This document shows positions 53,017-63,051 of a DNA stretch of 64,000 nt, in pieces. Within the stretch, counting starts at the first letter, position 1, and the number at the start of each line of letters is the position of its first letter. The position numbers and the translations under genes are program-made. The notes under the pieces were generated by a model. The model did no database searches and had not been told where the DNA came from. It was given only the letters and a program-made list of their open reading frames with translations. Origin of the DNA: Eustoma russellianum. Lineage: Eukaryota; Streptophyta; Magnoliopsida; Gentianales; Gentianaceae. The stretch is from NCBI GenBank assembly GCA_036186865.1, contig AP025040.1, forward strand, positions 39,865,693-39,929,692, read 5' to 3'.

Positions 53017-53678
53017 CATGATCCAAACTTATATAAAGACAACTTCCGAACGTTAAACAACTAACCTCTCCATTATCAATCGAAGATAATGACACATAAC
53101 GGATACGATGACTTGTGGTCTTGAATCGCCGGTAGTACAGCTTGAGTTATATAAACGGAAGTAAGATGAACTTCGTCTTGAATCTTACTCCACTATTGTT
53201 TATATGAACCACAAGAAGACATATCATTATCTACTTCTCCAAGTTCGCGGTTTTGGTGCGATATCGGCCATGCACCTATCTCAGGATTCATAAGCTCTCT
53301 AGAGAGTTTTCCAGGCTCTCACAGGAAGCGGCACCACTTCCAAGCTTACATAGGTGAAATTCATCAAGTGTGCACTGTTCACACCACCAAACATTATGGC
53401 TATGAATTTTTCATTAAGAGATTCTTAAAATCTCACCCTTAAGTCATTACAGTGAGCACTATCAACAATAACACCATAGGGAGAGACACTTAGATAGTGC
53501 AACATAGAATTCTTCATGACTTGTTCTTACCACATTGAACCCCGTTCGTAGGATCTCTACTAATAGTGGGTTGGGTTCCCATCATGAAGAATTCTCTACA
53601 GATGGAATAAGTCACATCCCCCTCGATGTTTCGTAGACTAACTTCTTGTTTAGTCCTTTAGTTAAGGGGTCTGCAAGG
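53017..53678 (-). other. copia-G noncoding region between pol and 3' LTR
   Basis: About 660 bp with no coding similarity between the RNase H end and the LTR. It is longer than in the other copia elements here. Content unknown. Confidence 0.6.
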
Positions 53679-55249
53679 TTAAACTTGGTTCTTTACAAAC
53701 TCCAAGTTAACCACCCCAGAACTAATCAAATCACGCACAGTGTTGTGCCTTAAACGGATGTGCCGGCTCTTCCCATTGTATATCTTGTTCCTTGCACGTG
53801 CAATCGCAGCCTGAGAATCACAATGAATAGATACAGAAGGCATAGGTTTAGACCATAAAGGAATATCAACAAGTAAATTCCTTAACCACTCGGCTTCTGT
53901 ACTAGCAAGTTCTAAGGCAAAATTCAGACTCCATTGTAGACTTAGCACTACAAGTTTGTTTACATGATTTCCAACAAATAGCTCCACCACCCAATGTGAA
54001 AACATATCCATTAGTGGAGTTCATTTCATCATTATCGGTCACCCAATTAACATCACAATAGCCTTCTAAACAGCAGGTGACCCTGTAAACATGAGTCCTA
54101 AATTCATTGTTCCTTTAAGATACTTTAACAAACGTCTTAATGCACACCAATGACTCTCATTGGGTTATGAGTGTATCGTGCAAGCCTATTCACAGAATAT
54201 GCAATGTCAGGCCTAGTGCAGTTCATCAAGTACATTACACTACCAATTATCCTAGCATATTCACATTGAGATACACTATCACATTTGTTTTTGGTCAAAG
54301 TAACATGCGAGTCATAAGGCGTACTTACTGGCTTTACATCGTAGTGATTAAAACTTTCTCAACATTTTCTCCACATAATGTTCTTGAGAAAGTAAATAAC
54401 CCCCACACTTCTCTATTAACTTAAGACCAAGAATTAAGTCCGCCTTCCCCATGTCTTTCATATCAAACAAAGTAGATAACAATGATTTTGTATCATTAAC
54501 AACATTTATGTTGGTTCCAAATATCAACATATCATCAACATAAAGGCAAATAATGACACCATCACAATCATTAAACTTACTATACACACAACGGTCACTT
54601 TCATTTACTATATAACCATTAGACACCTAATGCGTTATCAAACTTCTCGTGCCATTGTTTAGGTGCTTGCTTAAGACCATACAAAGACTTCTTAAGCCTA
54701 CACACTTTGTGCTCCTGACCTTTGACTATCATACCCTCCGGTTGTTTCATATAGATCTCTTCTTCTAAGTCTCCATTTAAGAAAGCTGTTTTCACATCCA
54801 TTTGATGAATAACAAGATTGTGAATGGAGGCAAGTGCTACTAGGACTCTAATCGTAGTGATCCTAGCAACTGGTGAGTAAGTGTCAAAGAAGTCAATTCT
54901 TTCTTGTTGTGTGAACCCTTTTGCGACAAGCCTAGCCTTAAACTTATCAATTGTTCCATCTGCCTTTAGTTTCCTCCTAAAGACCCACTTACAACTGATA
55001 GGTTTACACCCTCTAGGCAAGTCCACTAACTCCCAAGTATTATTACTTAGTATAGATTCAAGTTCACTATCTATGGCTTCCTTCCAAAACTTAGAATCTA
55101 TCGATCTAACCGCGTCTCCGTAACTTTTGGGATCATCTTCTAAAATGAAGGCTGTTATGAAGTCACTTCCAAATGACTTTTCAGTTCTTTGTCTCTTACT
55201 TCGTCTAGGTTCATCAATCTCTTGTTCAACTACGGATTTACTCGACTCA
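53679..55249 (-). pseudogene. copia-G reverse transcriptase and RNase H
   Basis: 54619-55249 encodes WVFRRKLKADGTIDKFKARL, HQMDVKTAFLNGDLEEEIYM and SLYGLKQAPKQWH. A frameshift near 54620 leads to 54348-54626 with IICLYVDDMLIFGTN (intact YVDD) and FDMKDMGKADLILGLKL. RNase H remnants at 53679-54011 include ASTEAEWLRNLLVDIPLWSK and HCDSQAAIARARN. Several shifts. Confidence 0.88.
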
Positions 55250-55259
55250 NNNNNNNNNN
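55250..55259. other. Assembly gap of 10 N
   Basis: Ten unknown bases. Reading into it from the 5' side the polyprotein is at the integrase start (GLIHSDLGDF); on the other side it is already past the integrase (EIDEPRRSKRQRTEKSFGSD). Roughly 1 kb of integrase is missing, so the gap length is a placeholder or marks a misjoin. Confidence 0.95.
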
Positions 55260-56188
55260 TACCTTTTACCACCTTTACTCATGTGATTCTTGAAATCACC
55301 TAAGTCACTATGGATTAGACCAAGTTTTTGTGAGACTCTATCAACTTTCTTAAAAGGTTTCTTATGATGTTTCGCTTCAACACAATGTTCACATTTGTTG
55401 AAGTTATCATCATCATAAGAAATCACATTCATATTCTTAAGTTTCTTTATTGCTCCTATATTTGCATGTCCTAGTCTAGCATGCCACATATCAAGAGACT
55501 CAGCAAAATAAACAGAACTAGATGCATTTGTATTATCGCAGCAAGTAGCATCAAGAACAAGCAGCCCCCCGTTACAAAATCCCTTACCAATAAACTCTCC
55601 ATTCCTAGACAAAACAAGTTTATCAGACTCTAAAACAAGTTTAATATTAGCCTTGTTCAGCAGCACTCCGGAGATCAAGTTCCTACGCATGGCAGGAACG
55701 TGCAGCACATTGCTTAATTCCAGTTTCTTCCCAGATGTCAACTTGAGAAGTATCTTACCCTTTCCGAGGACTTGGGTACTATGTGCATCTCCCAAGAAGA
55801 CTTGCTCATCACTGCCTATTTCCTTGTATTCAGAAAATAGGTCTTTACTGGTAGCAATGTGCCTGGTAGCACCCGTGTCTACCACCCATTCCGTAGTGCC
55901 ACCAACAAGGTTTACCTCTGTTAAGACGATTGCTGCGATGATGTCGTCTGCTGCTCCTTTGGCCTCCACAAGGTTTGCCTGGTTGCTTGGTTGGCCCTTC
56001 CGTTTCCTGCAGTTGACGGCTCGGTGTCCCGGTTTTCCGTACACCCAGCAAACTCCTTTCATCTTGAGTACATATGAAACTGAAAGCATTTCCAAGAAGA
56101 ACAGCACTTTTGCTGCCCATCTCTTGTAGAACTTGCGATCGAACGGCTCCATCTTGGACATATCCGGTAAAGCTTGCTTGGATGCCAT
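55260..56188 (-). pseudogene. copia-G gag (internally deleted), protease, GAG-pre-integrase
   Basis: ATG at 56188 starts MASKQALPDMSKMEPFDRKF, then goes directly from KVLFFLEMLSVSYVL to a zinc knuckle CWVYGKPGHRAVNC (second Cys is Tyr). About 150 residues of capsid are missing, yet the frame stays open. Protease EWVVDTGATRHIATS is intact; MWHARLGHANIGAIK and CEHCVEAKHHKKPF follow, then the integrase start at the gap. Confidence 0.88.
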
Positions 56189-56207
56189 TGTAAATTTGCT
56201 TTAAGAT

Positions 56208-56981
56208 TGTTGGGAAATTGTAGCAAACAAGCAAGAAAGATGATCAAACAAAAGCCGAGACGAGTCTCAAGATGACTCTGTCCTTAAAGCAATTTAGTCT
56301 CTACCAACGAGCAAGGTAGACAACAAGACTAATGCTTCCCAAGATATAACGGCTGTCTTCTTTTCCTTTGCTCTAGGAGAAGAAGAATGAACTTGATTTA
56401 GAAGAGAAAGATAAAGGAGAAAGATAGAAGAAGAATGCTGAAATTCTATAGATTTTTTTGCAAAAATGTTGTGTTTGTTGAAGATAGCAAGATCACATAT
56501 ATATAGATCTTGGATTGTGTTAAAAACCATGTTTGAAACTCATTTCAGCAGTTTTTCTATCAGTTATGGCAGTTGATTACCGTTCAAAGGTGAAGGGAGA
56601 TGATCCTTGGTTCAAAAGTTGCAACCCAAAGTGAAAGGTTCTGTCCGCTGGCACGTCGAACCCTCACGTCGATCTCTCACGTCGAACTCTCATTGAGAGA
56701 TCGACGTGCCTCAGATCCACGTCGAACCCTCACGTCGATCGATCGACGTACGTTGATCTCTCACGTCGATCGATCGACGTACGTCGATCTCTCACGTCGA
56801 ACCCTCATTGAGAGATCGACGTCCTCAGATCAACGTAGATCTCTCACGTCAGTCTCTCAATGAGAGATTGACGTCCTCAGATCAACATAGAACCCTCATT
56901 TCAATCTCCCAAACAACCTCATATACATTCTATATAAGTTTGGAGCACACGGAAAGGTACTTTAACGTACTTTTTCCAACA
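56208..56981 (-). repeat. copia-G 5' LTR
   Basis: 774 bp, near-identical to the left LTR outside the palindromic array. Ends ttttccaaca, then AGGAG. Read on minus it leads into ATCTTAAAGC and the gag ATG 20 bp on. Confidence 0.9.
56650..56885. repeat. Palindromic array, right LTR
   Basis: Same motifs as 52690-52920. It lacks one early unit and has an extra gtacgttgatctctcacgtc unit, so the two LTRs differ mainly by rearrangement here. Confidence 0.85.
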
Positions 56982-57189
56982 AGGAGTAGGAGGTGGACTA
57001 GCAGGCGACAGGGGAGAGGAGGAAGTGGTGGTGAATGGCATAGGAGGCGGCATAGGAGGAGGAGGGGAGTGGGGATGAAGAAGATGAATTGGAGGGCAAT
57101 ATTGACTTTTTTACTACTTTAAAATAATAATAACATTTTTGAGAAATGAAAATTTTTTTAAAAAATGAGAAAATTAATTTTCTTTTTAA

Positions 57190-57375
57190 AAAAAAATCAA
57201 TAAGTGTCCAAAACTCACCACGTCATCAATTACCTGCTGTAGTAAGTTGTTTCTCGGTTACCGGCTGTAAGTGAACCATTACCCGAAAAGGCTGGTCGTT
57301 AAGTGAGTTTTATCAAAATTTAACTGTTAACTGACTAATATACCAAACGTTTGGCTACTAAGTGAGATTCTCTCA
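57190..57375 (-). repeat. MULE right terminal inverted repeat
   Basis: Inverse of 51444-51640, including ggttcacttacagcc on the minus strand; followed by the 9-bp flank at 57376-57384. Confidence 0.75.
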
Positions 57376-57384
57376 TAAAGGTTT

Positions 57385-58156
57385 TATCTCAGTTTTGGTT
57401 ACAGTTTTCTCTCTTGAATCTGGTTTTAGTTTCAGCCCTGTCTGCACAATAGTTTTTTTTTTTGTGGGAAAACATACTAGCCAAGTGAGAGAAAGAAGTG
57501 TCAACAGGTCTCAGAAATCAACACTGAAAGGAGAAAACGAGAGGTAAAGAATGTCAATTGTTATAAAAGAAGAGTTTAAAAGAAGTTCGGAGAAAGAAGA
57601 TAGGAAAATGAGCTGTCTTGCTACATTTTTTATTTCTAAATCTCATTTATGCAATACGTTTAAAATTAATTGGTTCTCCATCCCTCCGTCATACTAATAT
57701 TATCAAGGTTGAATTTTAAACATGATGCAAATTATACATGTTAAAACGTGAACTATACAAATGTTTTTAAATGAGACAGTAATTTTTTTTTTCTCAATCT
57801 CAATTTTACAAAGTTAAAAGTTTTTCTCAAGAATACAAAATTCAAATCTCGAATTAAGGACTTATTTCTAAAGGTTTTAATTTTTTATGTACTCTAAAGA
57901 TGTGGACTCTTAAATGAGGTCAATAACAATAATAATACCCAATATACACGATCTTTCGTAAGAGCATCTGGCTCATATGCTTGTGGCTTTATTCGAGTTA
58001 TACAGAATGCAGGGGAAAAAAAGAATGAGATAGACTTATATCGGGAGAAATAATACTGACAAATAAGAAAAAGGGAAAAGAGAAATTCTTAAAAAGTTTT
58101 TGTCTGGTTTAAAGAAGAGGTTCAAATATGGATGTGAGTAAATAAATTGAGAAAAA
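57385..58156. other. Intergenic AT-rich stretch
   Basis: No domain or gene. It contains ccatccctccgtcatac near 57678, reminiscent of a Stowaway end, but no partner inverted end was found. Confidence 0.45.
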
Positions 58157-58386
58157 TGTGTTGTAAAATTAAGTTTTAAGTGATGCAATATAAAGTAGAG
58201 AAAAGAAAAGAGGATAGAATTATTTTCTATTGATTTTTAAGTGTCAACAATCTTATAATACCATGCCCTATTTATAGGACATTTGGAGGTAAATTAAATA
58301 AATGTGGTAATATCCTTTGTGGTTCCAACACATTGGGCACATACAAGGTCACCTTGGATATCCACAATTTTATCATATACATAATA
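58157..58386 (-). repeat. copia-H 3' LTR
   Basis: Minus strand: the tract GGACATCCAAGGGGGAG then TATTATGTATATG, a promoter-like TATAAATAGGG near 58272-58282 and a TTTACAACA end. No partner LTR, so the edges are approximate. Confidence 0.65.
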
Positions 58387-58500
58387 CTCCCCCTTGGATG
58401 TCCAATTTTAGAGAATATGCCTCGTTCAAACCTTGCCAAGAAAAACCCAATAGATAAAAAACTTGAAGAAAGGAAAAAGAGTACAATGTGTATGTAGCAA

Positions 58501-59054
58501 TCACACTCTTCTTGATTCTGGCATGAGGTCTTTAAGTTGACGCATTCCAATGTTGTAGACCATCTTTTTAAACGTAGCCGTTGATATTGCTTTGGTGAAC
58601 AAATCAACACAATTCTTGCTTGATTGTATATGCTGGATATCAATGTCACAATTTTTCTCAAGATCATGATTGTAGAAAAATTTTGGTGATATATGCTTTG
58701 TTCTATCTCCTTTGATGTAGCCTTTCTTAATTTGAGCAATACATGCATCATTATCCTCAAACAATATTTTTGAGTCTTCCTTAGTGAAGATAATCCACAT
58801 TACTCTTGGATGTGTTGAATCATCGACCTCAACCATATGCATTCACGACTTGCTTCATGTAATGCCAAAATTTTAGAATGGTTGGAAGAGGTGGATGTTA
58901 ATGTTTGCTTCATTGATCTCCATGAAATGGCTGCACCTCCACACGTAAATACATATCCACTCTGTGATCTTCCCTTATGAGGGTCAGATAGATAACCAGC
59001 ATCAGCATAACCCACTAATTGTGGCTCAGAATTCTTTGAGTAGAATAAGCTCAT
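58501..59054 (-). pseudogene. copia-H RNase H
   Basis: 59054-58800 reads LVGYADAGYLSDPHKGRSQS and GYVFTCGGAAISWRSMKQT. 58842-58501 reads LFEDNDACIAQIKKGYIKGD, RTKHISPKFFYNHDLEKNCD and CVDLFTKAI. One frameshift joins the two pieces. Confidence 0.85.
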
Positions 59055-59347
59055 ATCTGGTGTTCCTCATAGATAGCGTAAAATATGTTTGACACTATTC
59101 CAATGTCTTCGTGTTGGTGTAGAGCTATACCTTGCTAATAAATTTACTGAAAATACTATATCTGGTCTTGAATAATTGGCAATATACATAAGAGCACCAA
59201 TAGCACTAAGATACGGTACTTCTGGACCTAATAATTCTTCATTTCTCCTGGTTGTCGAAATGAATCTTTCTTTACATCTAATAATCGTACCACCATAGGA
59301 CTACTTAATGGATGAGCTTTATCCATATAAAATCATTTCAAGATCTT

Positions 59348-60049
59348 TTATGTATATGAAGATTGATAGAGAAATATTCCATCAGGAAAATGTTTGATCT
59401 GCAAGACGAGACAAAATTTGGTCATTCTAAGATTTTTCATCTCATGTTCTTCCATAAGATAATTTGCGGTTTTAGTGAGCTCTTCAGGAGTTCCAACAAG
59501 ATTTAAATCATCAATATATACCGCAATTATAGAGAATCCATTATCAGACCTTTTGATAAATACATAAGGACAAATTAGATTATTTATATAACCTTCTTTT
59601 ACAAGGTACTCAATAAGACGGTTATACCATATCCTGCCAGATTGTTTTAATCCATACAAGGATCTTTGTAATTTGATTGAGTATAACTCATGTGTCCTTT
59701 GATTATATGCTTCAGGCAATTTAAATTCTTCTGGGATTTTTATATAAATATCATTGTTTAATGATCCATATAAGTATGCAGTAACCACGTTCATTAACCA
59801 CATATCAAGGTTTTTAGTGACAGTTAGGCTGATTAAATATCTTAATGTTATGACATCAATTACTAGGGAATATGTTTCATCATAATCAAGTCCAGGTCTT
59901 TGTGAAAAACCTTGTGCAACAAGACGTGCCTTATATCGCACAACCTCATTTTTCTCGTTACGTTTCCGCACAAAAACCCATTTATGTCCAATAGGTTTTA
60001 TCCCTTCAAGGGTTTGGAGTACAGGTCCAAATACTTTGCGACTTTCCAA
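59348..60049 (-). pseudogene. copia-H reverse transcriptase
   Basis: 233 codons: KWVFVRKRNEKNEVVRYKAR, then DMWLMNVVTAYLYGSLNNDI (the usual MDVVTAYLYG first Asp is Asn), QRSLYGLKQSGRIWYNRL and the YIDD box in IIAVYIDDLNLVGTPEEL. The loss of the first Asp alone would inactivate it. Confidence 0.88.
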
Positions 60050-60211
60050 TGATTTTAGTTCTACTTGGATTGCATCTTTCTATTTTGGTCAATCAATTCT
60101 GTGTCGACATTCTTCAATGGATCTCTGTTCAGGATCCTCATTCAGAATTTCACATGCAATCGTATAAGAAAAAACATGATCAATAGTAACATTTTGTCTA
60201 TCCAAATTTTT

Positions 60212-60923
60212 TCATGTACTTACATAATTCAAAGAGATATCTTCAAAATTTTGTTCACATGCTTCTTTTGGATCAACTTGTTTATCAATTTTAGACTGGT
60301 CAATTTCGATTTCTATAGATCTTTCAAGTTGTGAAATTTTTTTCTCTTCTAGAGTATGCTCTCCGGAAGCATTAACTTGTACCCTTTTCTTCTGAGTGTT
60401 TTTATCTTTTGCACCAACTGGGCGCCCACGTTTTAGACTTGCTTTTGGTATACCATCATTATGCCTTTCAGAGACATTAAGTCGAACAGGCGTATTCATT
60501 GCTGGAACGGATTTTGTTTCCTTTTTTACTATCAGTAAATGTATCAGGCAACTGATTTGCAATATTCTGTAAATGGATTATCCTTCTTAGTTCTTGCTTG
60601 CATTAATTTATTCGTGGGTCGAGATGAGAAAGTGAAGGAACGTTCCATGTAGTTTCATGCCGTTCTTCAGGAAACAATGCTTTCTCTCCCCCTAACGGCG
60701 GGAAAACTTTCTCATCAAAATGACAATCGGCATATCGTCCCTTAAATAAATCACCCGTCAAGGGCTCAATATATCTCACAATAGAAGAAGAATCAAAACC
60801 CACATATATTCCTAAACGTCTTTGAGGACCCAGTTTTATCCATTGTGGTGGGATAATTGGAACATAAATCGCACAACCAAAAATCTTTAAATGTGAAATA
60901 TCAGGTTGCTGGCCAGATACCAT
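60212..60923 (-). pseudogene. copia-H region after the integrase
   Basis: 60603-60923 encodes HLKIFGCAIYVPIIPPQWIK, RRLGIYVGFDSSSIVRYIEP and DLFKGRYADCHFDEKVFPPL. 60212-60562 is a basic linker with KRGRPVGAKDKNTQKKR, resembling an AT-hook (RGRP), a feature often seen in this copia lineage. Confidence 0.8.
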
Positions 60924-61030
60924 CTACAATGGCGAGTATGGTTGAAACAAACTGGGTCGAAGCCGGACCAAAGCAGATGCATGCAAAATTGCATGTCCCC
61001 AAGCCGATGTGGGTAAATTTGACAGCAAAA

Positions 61031-61468
61031 TCATAGGTCGAGCAACAGCTGTAATCGTTTGATAAATGACTCTGCCAGACCATTTTGAGTGTGCACATGT
61101 GCCACTGAATGCTCAATGTCAATCTCAATTGACATGTAATAATCATTAAAAGTTTGTGAAGTAAATTCACCGGTATTATCAAGACGAATAGACTTAATCG
61201 GATAATCTGGAAATTGTGCTCTTAAATGTATAATTTGAGCAAGAAGCTTGGCAAAAGCTACGGTTCTCGTTGAGATCAAACTCACATAAGACCATCTGGA
61301 TGAATCATCCAATAAGACCATAAAATAATGAAATGGTCTACAAGGGGGATCAATAGGTCTACAAATATCCCCTTGTATTCTTTGTAAAAATATAGGGGAT
61401 TCAACATGAACCTTCATCGGGGATGTCTCTTGATTAGTTTCCCTCGTGAACAAACAACACAGACACAA
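61031..61468 (-). pseudogene. copia-H integrase core
   Basis: RIQGDICRPIDPPCRPFHYF (first Asp), MVLLDDSSRWSYVSLISTRT, IKSIRLDNTGEFTSQTFNDY (second Asp; usual DNAGEF) and HTQNGLAESFIKRLQLL (Glu). The triad is complete within one 145-codon frame. Confidence 0.87.
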
Positions 61469-61763
61469 TCACGAGGTAAAAGAATCTTCTGGTTCTTTAA
61501 AGAGTGTCCATGTGAGTTTTGGACAATTCTACGCATCATTACCGATCCCCGGATGACCAAGTCGATCATGCCATAACATAAATAGCTTTGGATTATTCAA
61601 CTTCTGGTTCATTAAAATATTAGATTAGACTGGATGTATAGTTGCATAGTACAATCCAGATGAGAAAAATGATAATTTTTCTTTAACAAGCTTCTGGCCT
61701 GAATCATTGTAAGTAATACATAAAAATTCCATATTCCCCTCTCTCATGGTTTCAAGATGAAAA

Positions 61764-62010
61764 TCATTGAGACGGTATATCCTTGAAACTCAATAAGTTT
61801 CTTTTTGACTTGGTAGAAAATAATGTCGTAGTAACCAAGATATGTGTACCATTAGGCAATATAATTGTTGCTCTTCTGGAGCCTTCAACCAATGTTGTAG
61901 TAACAGAAATTGTTTGAACATTTGCTTTTGCCAATTGTAACGTCAAAAATATTTTTGATCATGAAGAATTATGTGTGTCGTTCCACTGTCAACCAGGCAG
62001 ATGTCCCCAC
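61764..62010 (-). pseudogene. copia-H protease
   Basis: Near 61955-62005 the minus strand reads ICLVDSGTTHIILHD, an intact DSG active site. A different frame continues LAKANVQTISVTTTLVEGSR and FSTKSKRNLLSFKDI. Confidence 0.8.
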
Positions 62011-62394
62011 CATTCATCTTGAATAAACGTCTAGCATAATATATGTAATTTTTATTATTAAATTTAAGTGTAAAATATCAATTCAAAAAAAACGAGATGT
62101 AAATAACTTTGATTTATTTAAATATATAAGAGCAATTCTCAACAAAGTTGTATGAAAATATGTAATAAAAAACTGCATCAACATAATATTTTTTAATCAT
62201 CCCACATAATTATGCTCGATCATGTGCAACATCATTCACAAATTGGTTCTCGTTGCCATCAGGCGTCATAAGATAATCCGCAAGATCCAAACCAGTAAAA
62301 TTATTAGAAAAAACATCATCATTATCTGCTATGTTATCATAGTCTACGAAATTAATTTGCTTTCCCTTGCCTGTATCCTTCTGGGATACCTAAT

Positions 62395-63051
62395 AAAGAT
62401 CGACCAAATGTTTTGGTGTACAAGTACCGGACCAATGCCCTTGGGCTCCACGGCGATAACAAATTTCGTCATGCTTCTTAACGCGTGCACCATGTTTTCC
62501 AGCCTTTATATTTTCATGTGGTTTGTCTTTATTTTCTCACTTCTGGCGGTACAGTGCAAAATTTTTACCACGGCCATGACTTCTACCACGACTATGACCA
62601 CGTGTATTATTATAACGACTTGCATTCGCTTCAGGTAATGGTTGTGATTCAGTCGAACGAGATTGGTGGTTTTTCATCAAGAGTTCATTATTTTGTTCAG
62701 CAACAAGCAGACATGAAATCAGTTGAGAATATTTTTCAAACTTTCTTTCTCGATATTGCTGCTGCAGGAGCATATTTGACACATGGAAAGTAGTAAATGT
62801 TTTCTCTAACATATCAGCATCAGTCACTTTGTCTCCATACATTCGTAATTGGGAGACAATAGAGAACATAACAGAGTTGTATTCATTGACTGTTTTATAA
62901 CCTTGCAACCTCATGTGCAACCAGTCATATCGAATTTTTGGAAGGATAACACTTTTATAATAACCATATCTCTCTTCCAAATTTTTCCATAACACGTGTG
63001 GATCTTTTAATCCAAGGTATTCGGATTTTAGCCCGTCATGAAGGTGATGGC
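62395..63051 (-). pseudogene. copia-H gag, 5'-truncated
   Basis: HDGLKSEYLGLKDPHVLWKN, LEERYGYYKSVILPKIRYDW, NSVMFSIVSQLRMYGDKVTD and a Gly/Arg/Ser-rich tail (NNTRGHSRGRSHGRGKNF). Then, in another frame, a knuckle ICYRRGAQGHWSGTCTPKHL in which the second Cys is Arg. The N-terminus is cut at 63052 by the next element. Confidence 0.85.

Larger units (their letters stand above)
52257..56981 (-). mobile_element. copia-G: Ty1/copia element nested in the MULE
   Basis: Two LTRs (760 bp at 52257-53016, 774 bp at 56208-56981) with TGTTGGGAAATTG starts on plus, bounded by an exact 5-bp duplication AGGAG (52252-52256, 56982-56986). Minus-strand interior: shortened gag, protease, GAG-pre-integrase, a 10-N gap, RT, RNase H, then ~660 bp noncoding. 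The usual initiator-tRNA primer site is absent next to the 5' LTR. Inserted after the MULE. Confidence 0.92.
51444..57375. mobile_element. Mutator-like element with ~190-bp inverted ends, split by copia-G
   Basis: The left end (GAGGGAATTTCACTTAG, then tagccaaacgg, cagttaacagttaa, aaaactcacttaac) recurs inverted at the right end (minus GAGAATCTCACTTAGTAGCC and onward) for about 190 bp. The flanks are taagggttt (51435-51443) and taaaggttt (57376-57384), 8 of 9 matching, the 9-bp size of Mutator-like elements. Without copia-G it is ~1.2 kb. No transposase is visible, so it is non-autonomous. Confidence 0.78.
58157..63051 (-). mobile_element. copia-H: degraded Ty1/copia element
   Basis: Minus-strand order: gag (62537-63051, cut), knuckle (~62400-62460), protease (61764-62010), integrase (61031-61468), linker (60212-60923), RT (59348-60049), RNase H (58501-59054), purine tract and 3' LTR (58157-58386). 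The 5' part of gag and the 5' LTR are missing because another LTR-like sequence begins at 63052. Many frameshifts. Related to copia-D. Confidence 0.88.

Noticed and set aside
52648..53064. Plus-strand frame with SIDRRTSISHVE-type peptide repeats
   Set aside because: It is a translation of the palindromic LTR array in copia-G; the right LTR gives the same peptides. Not a repeat protein.
57676..57790. Stowaway-like end ccctccgtc
   Set aside because: No matching inverted end or TA duplication was found nearby.
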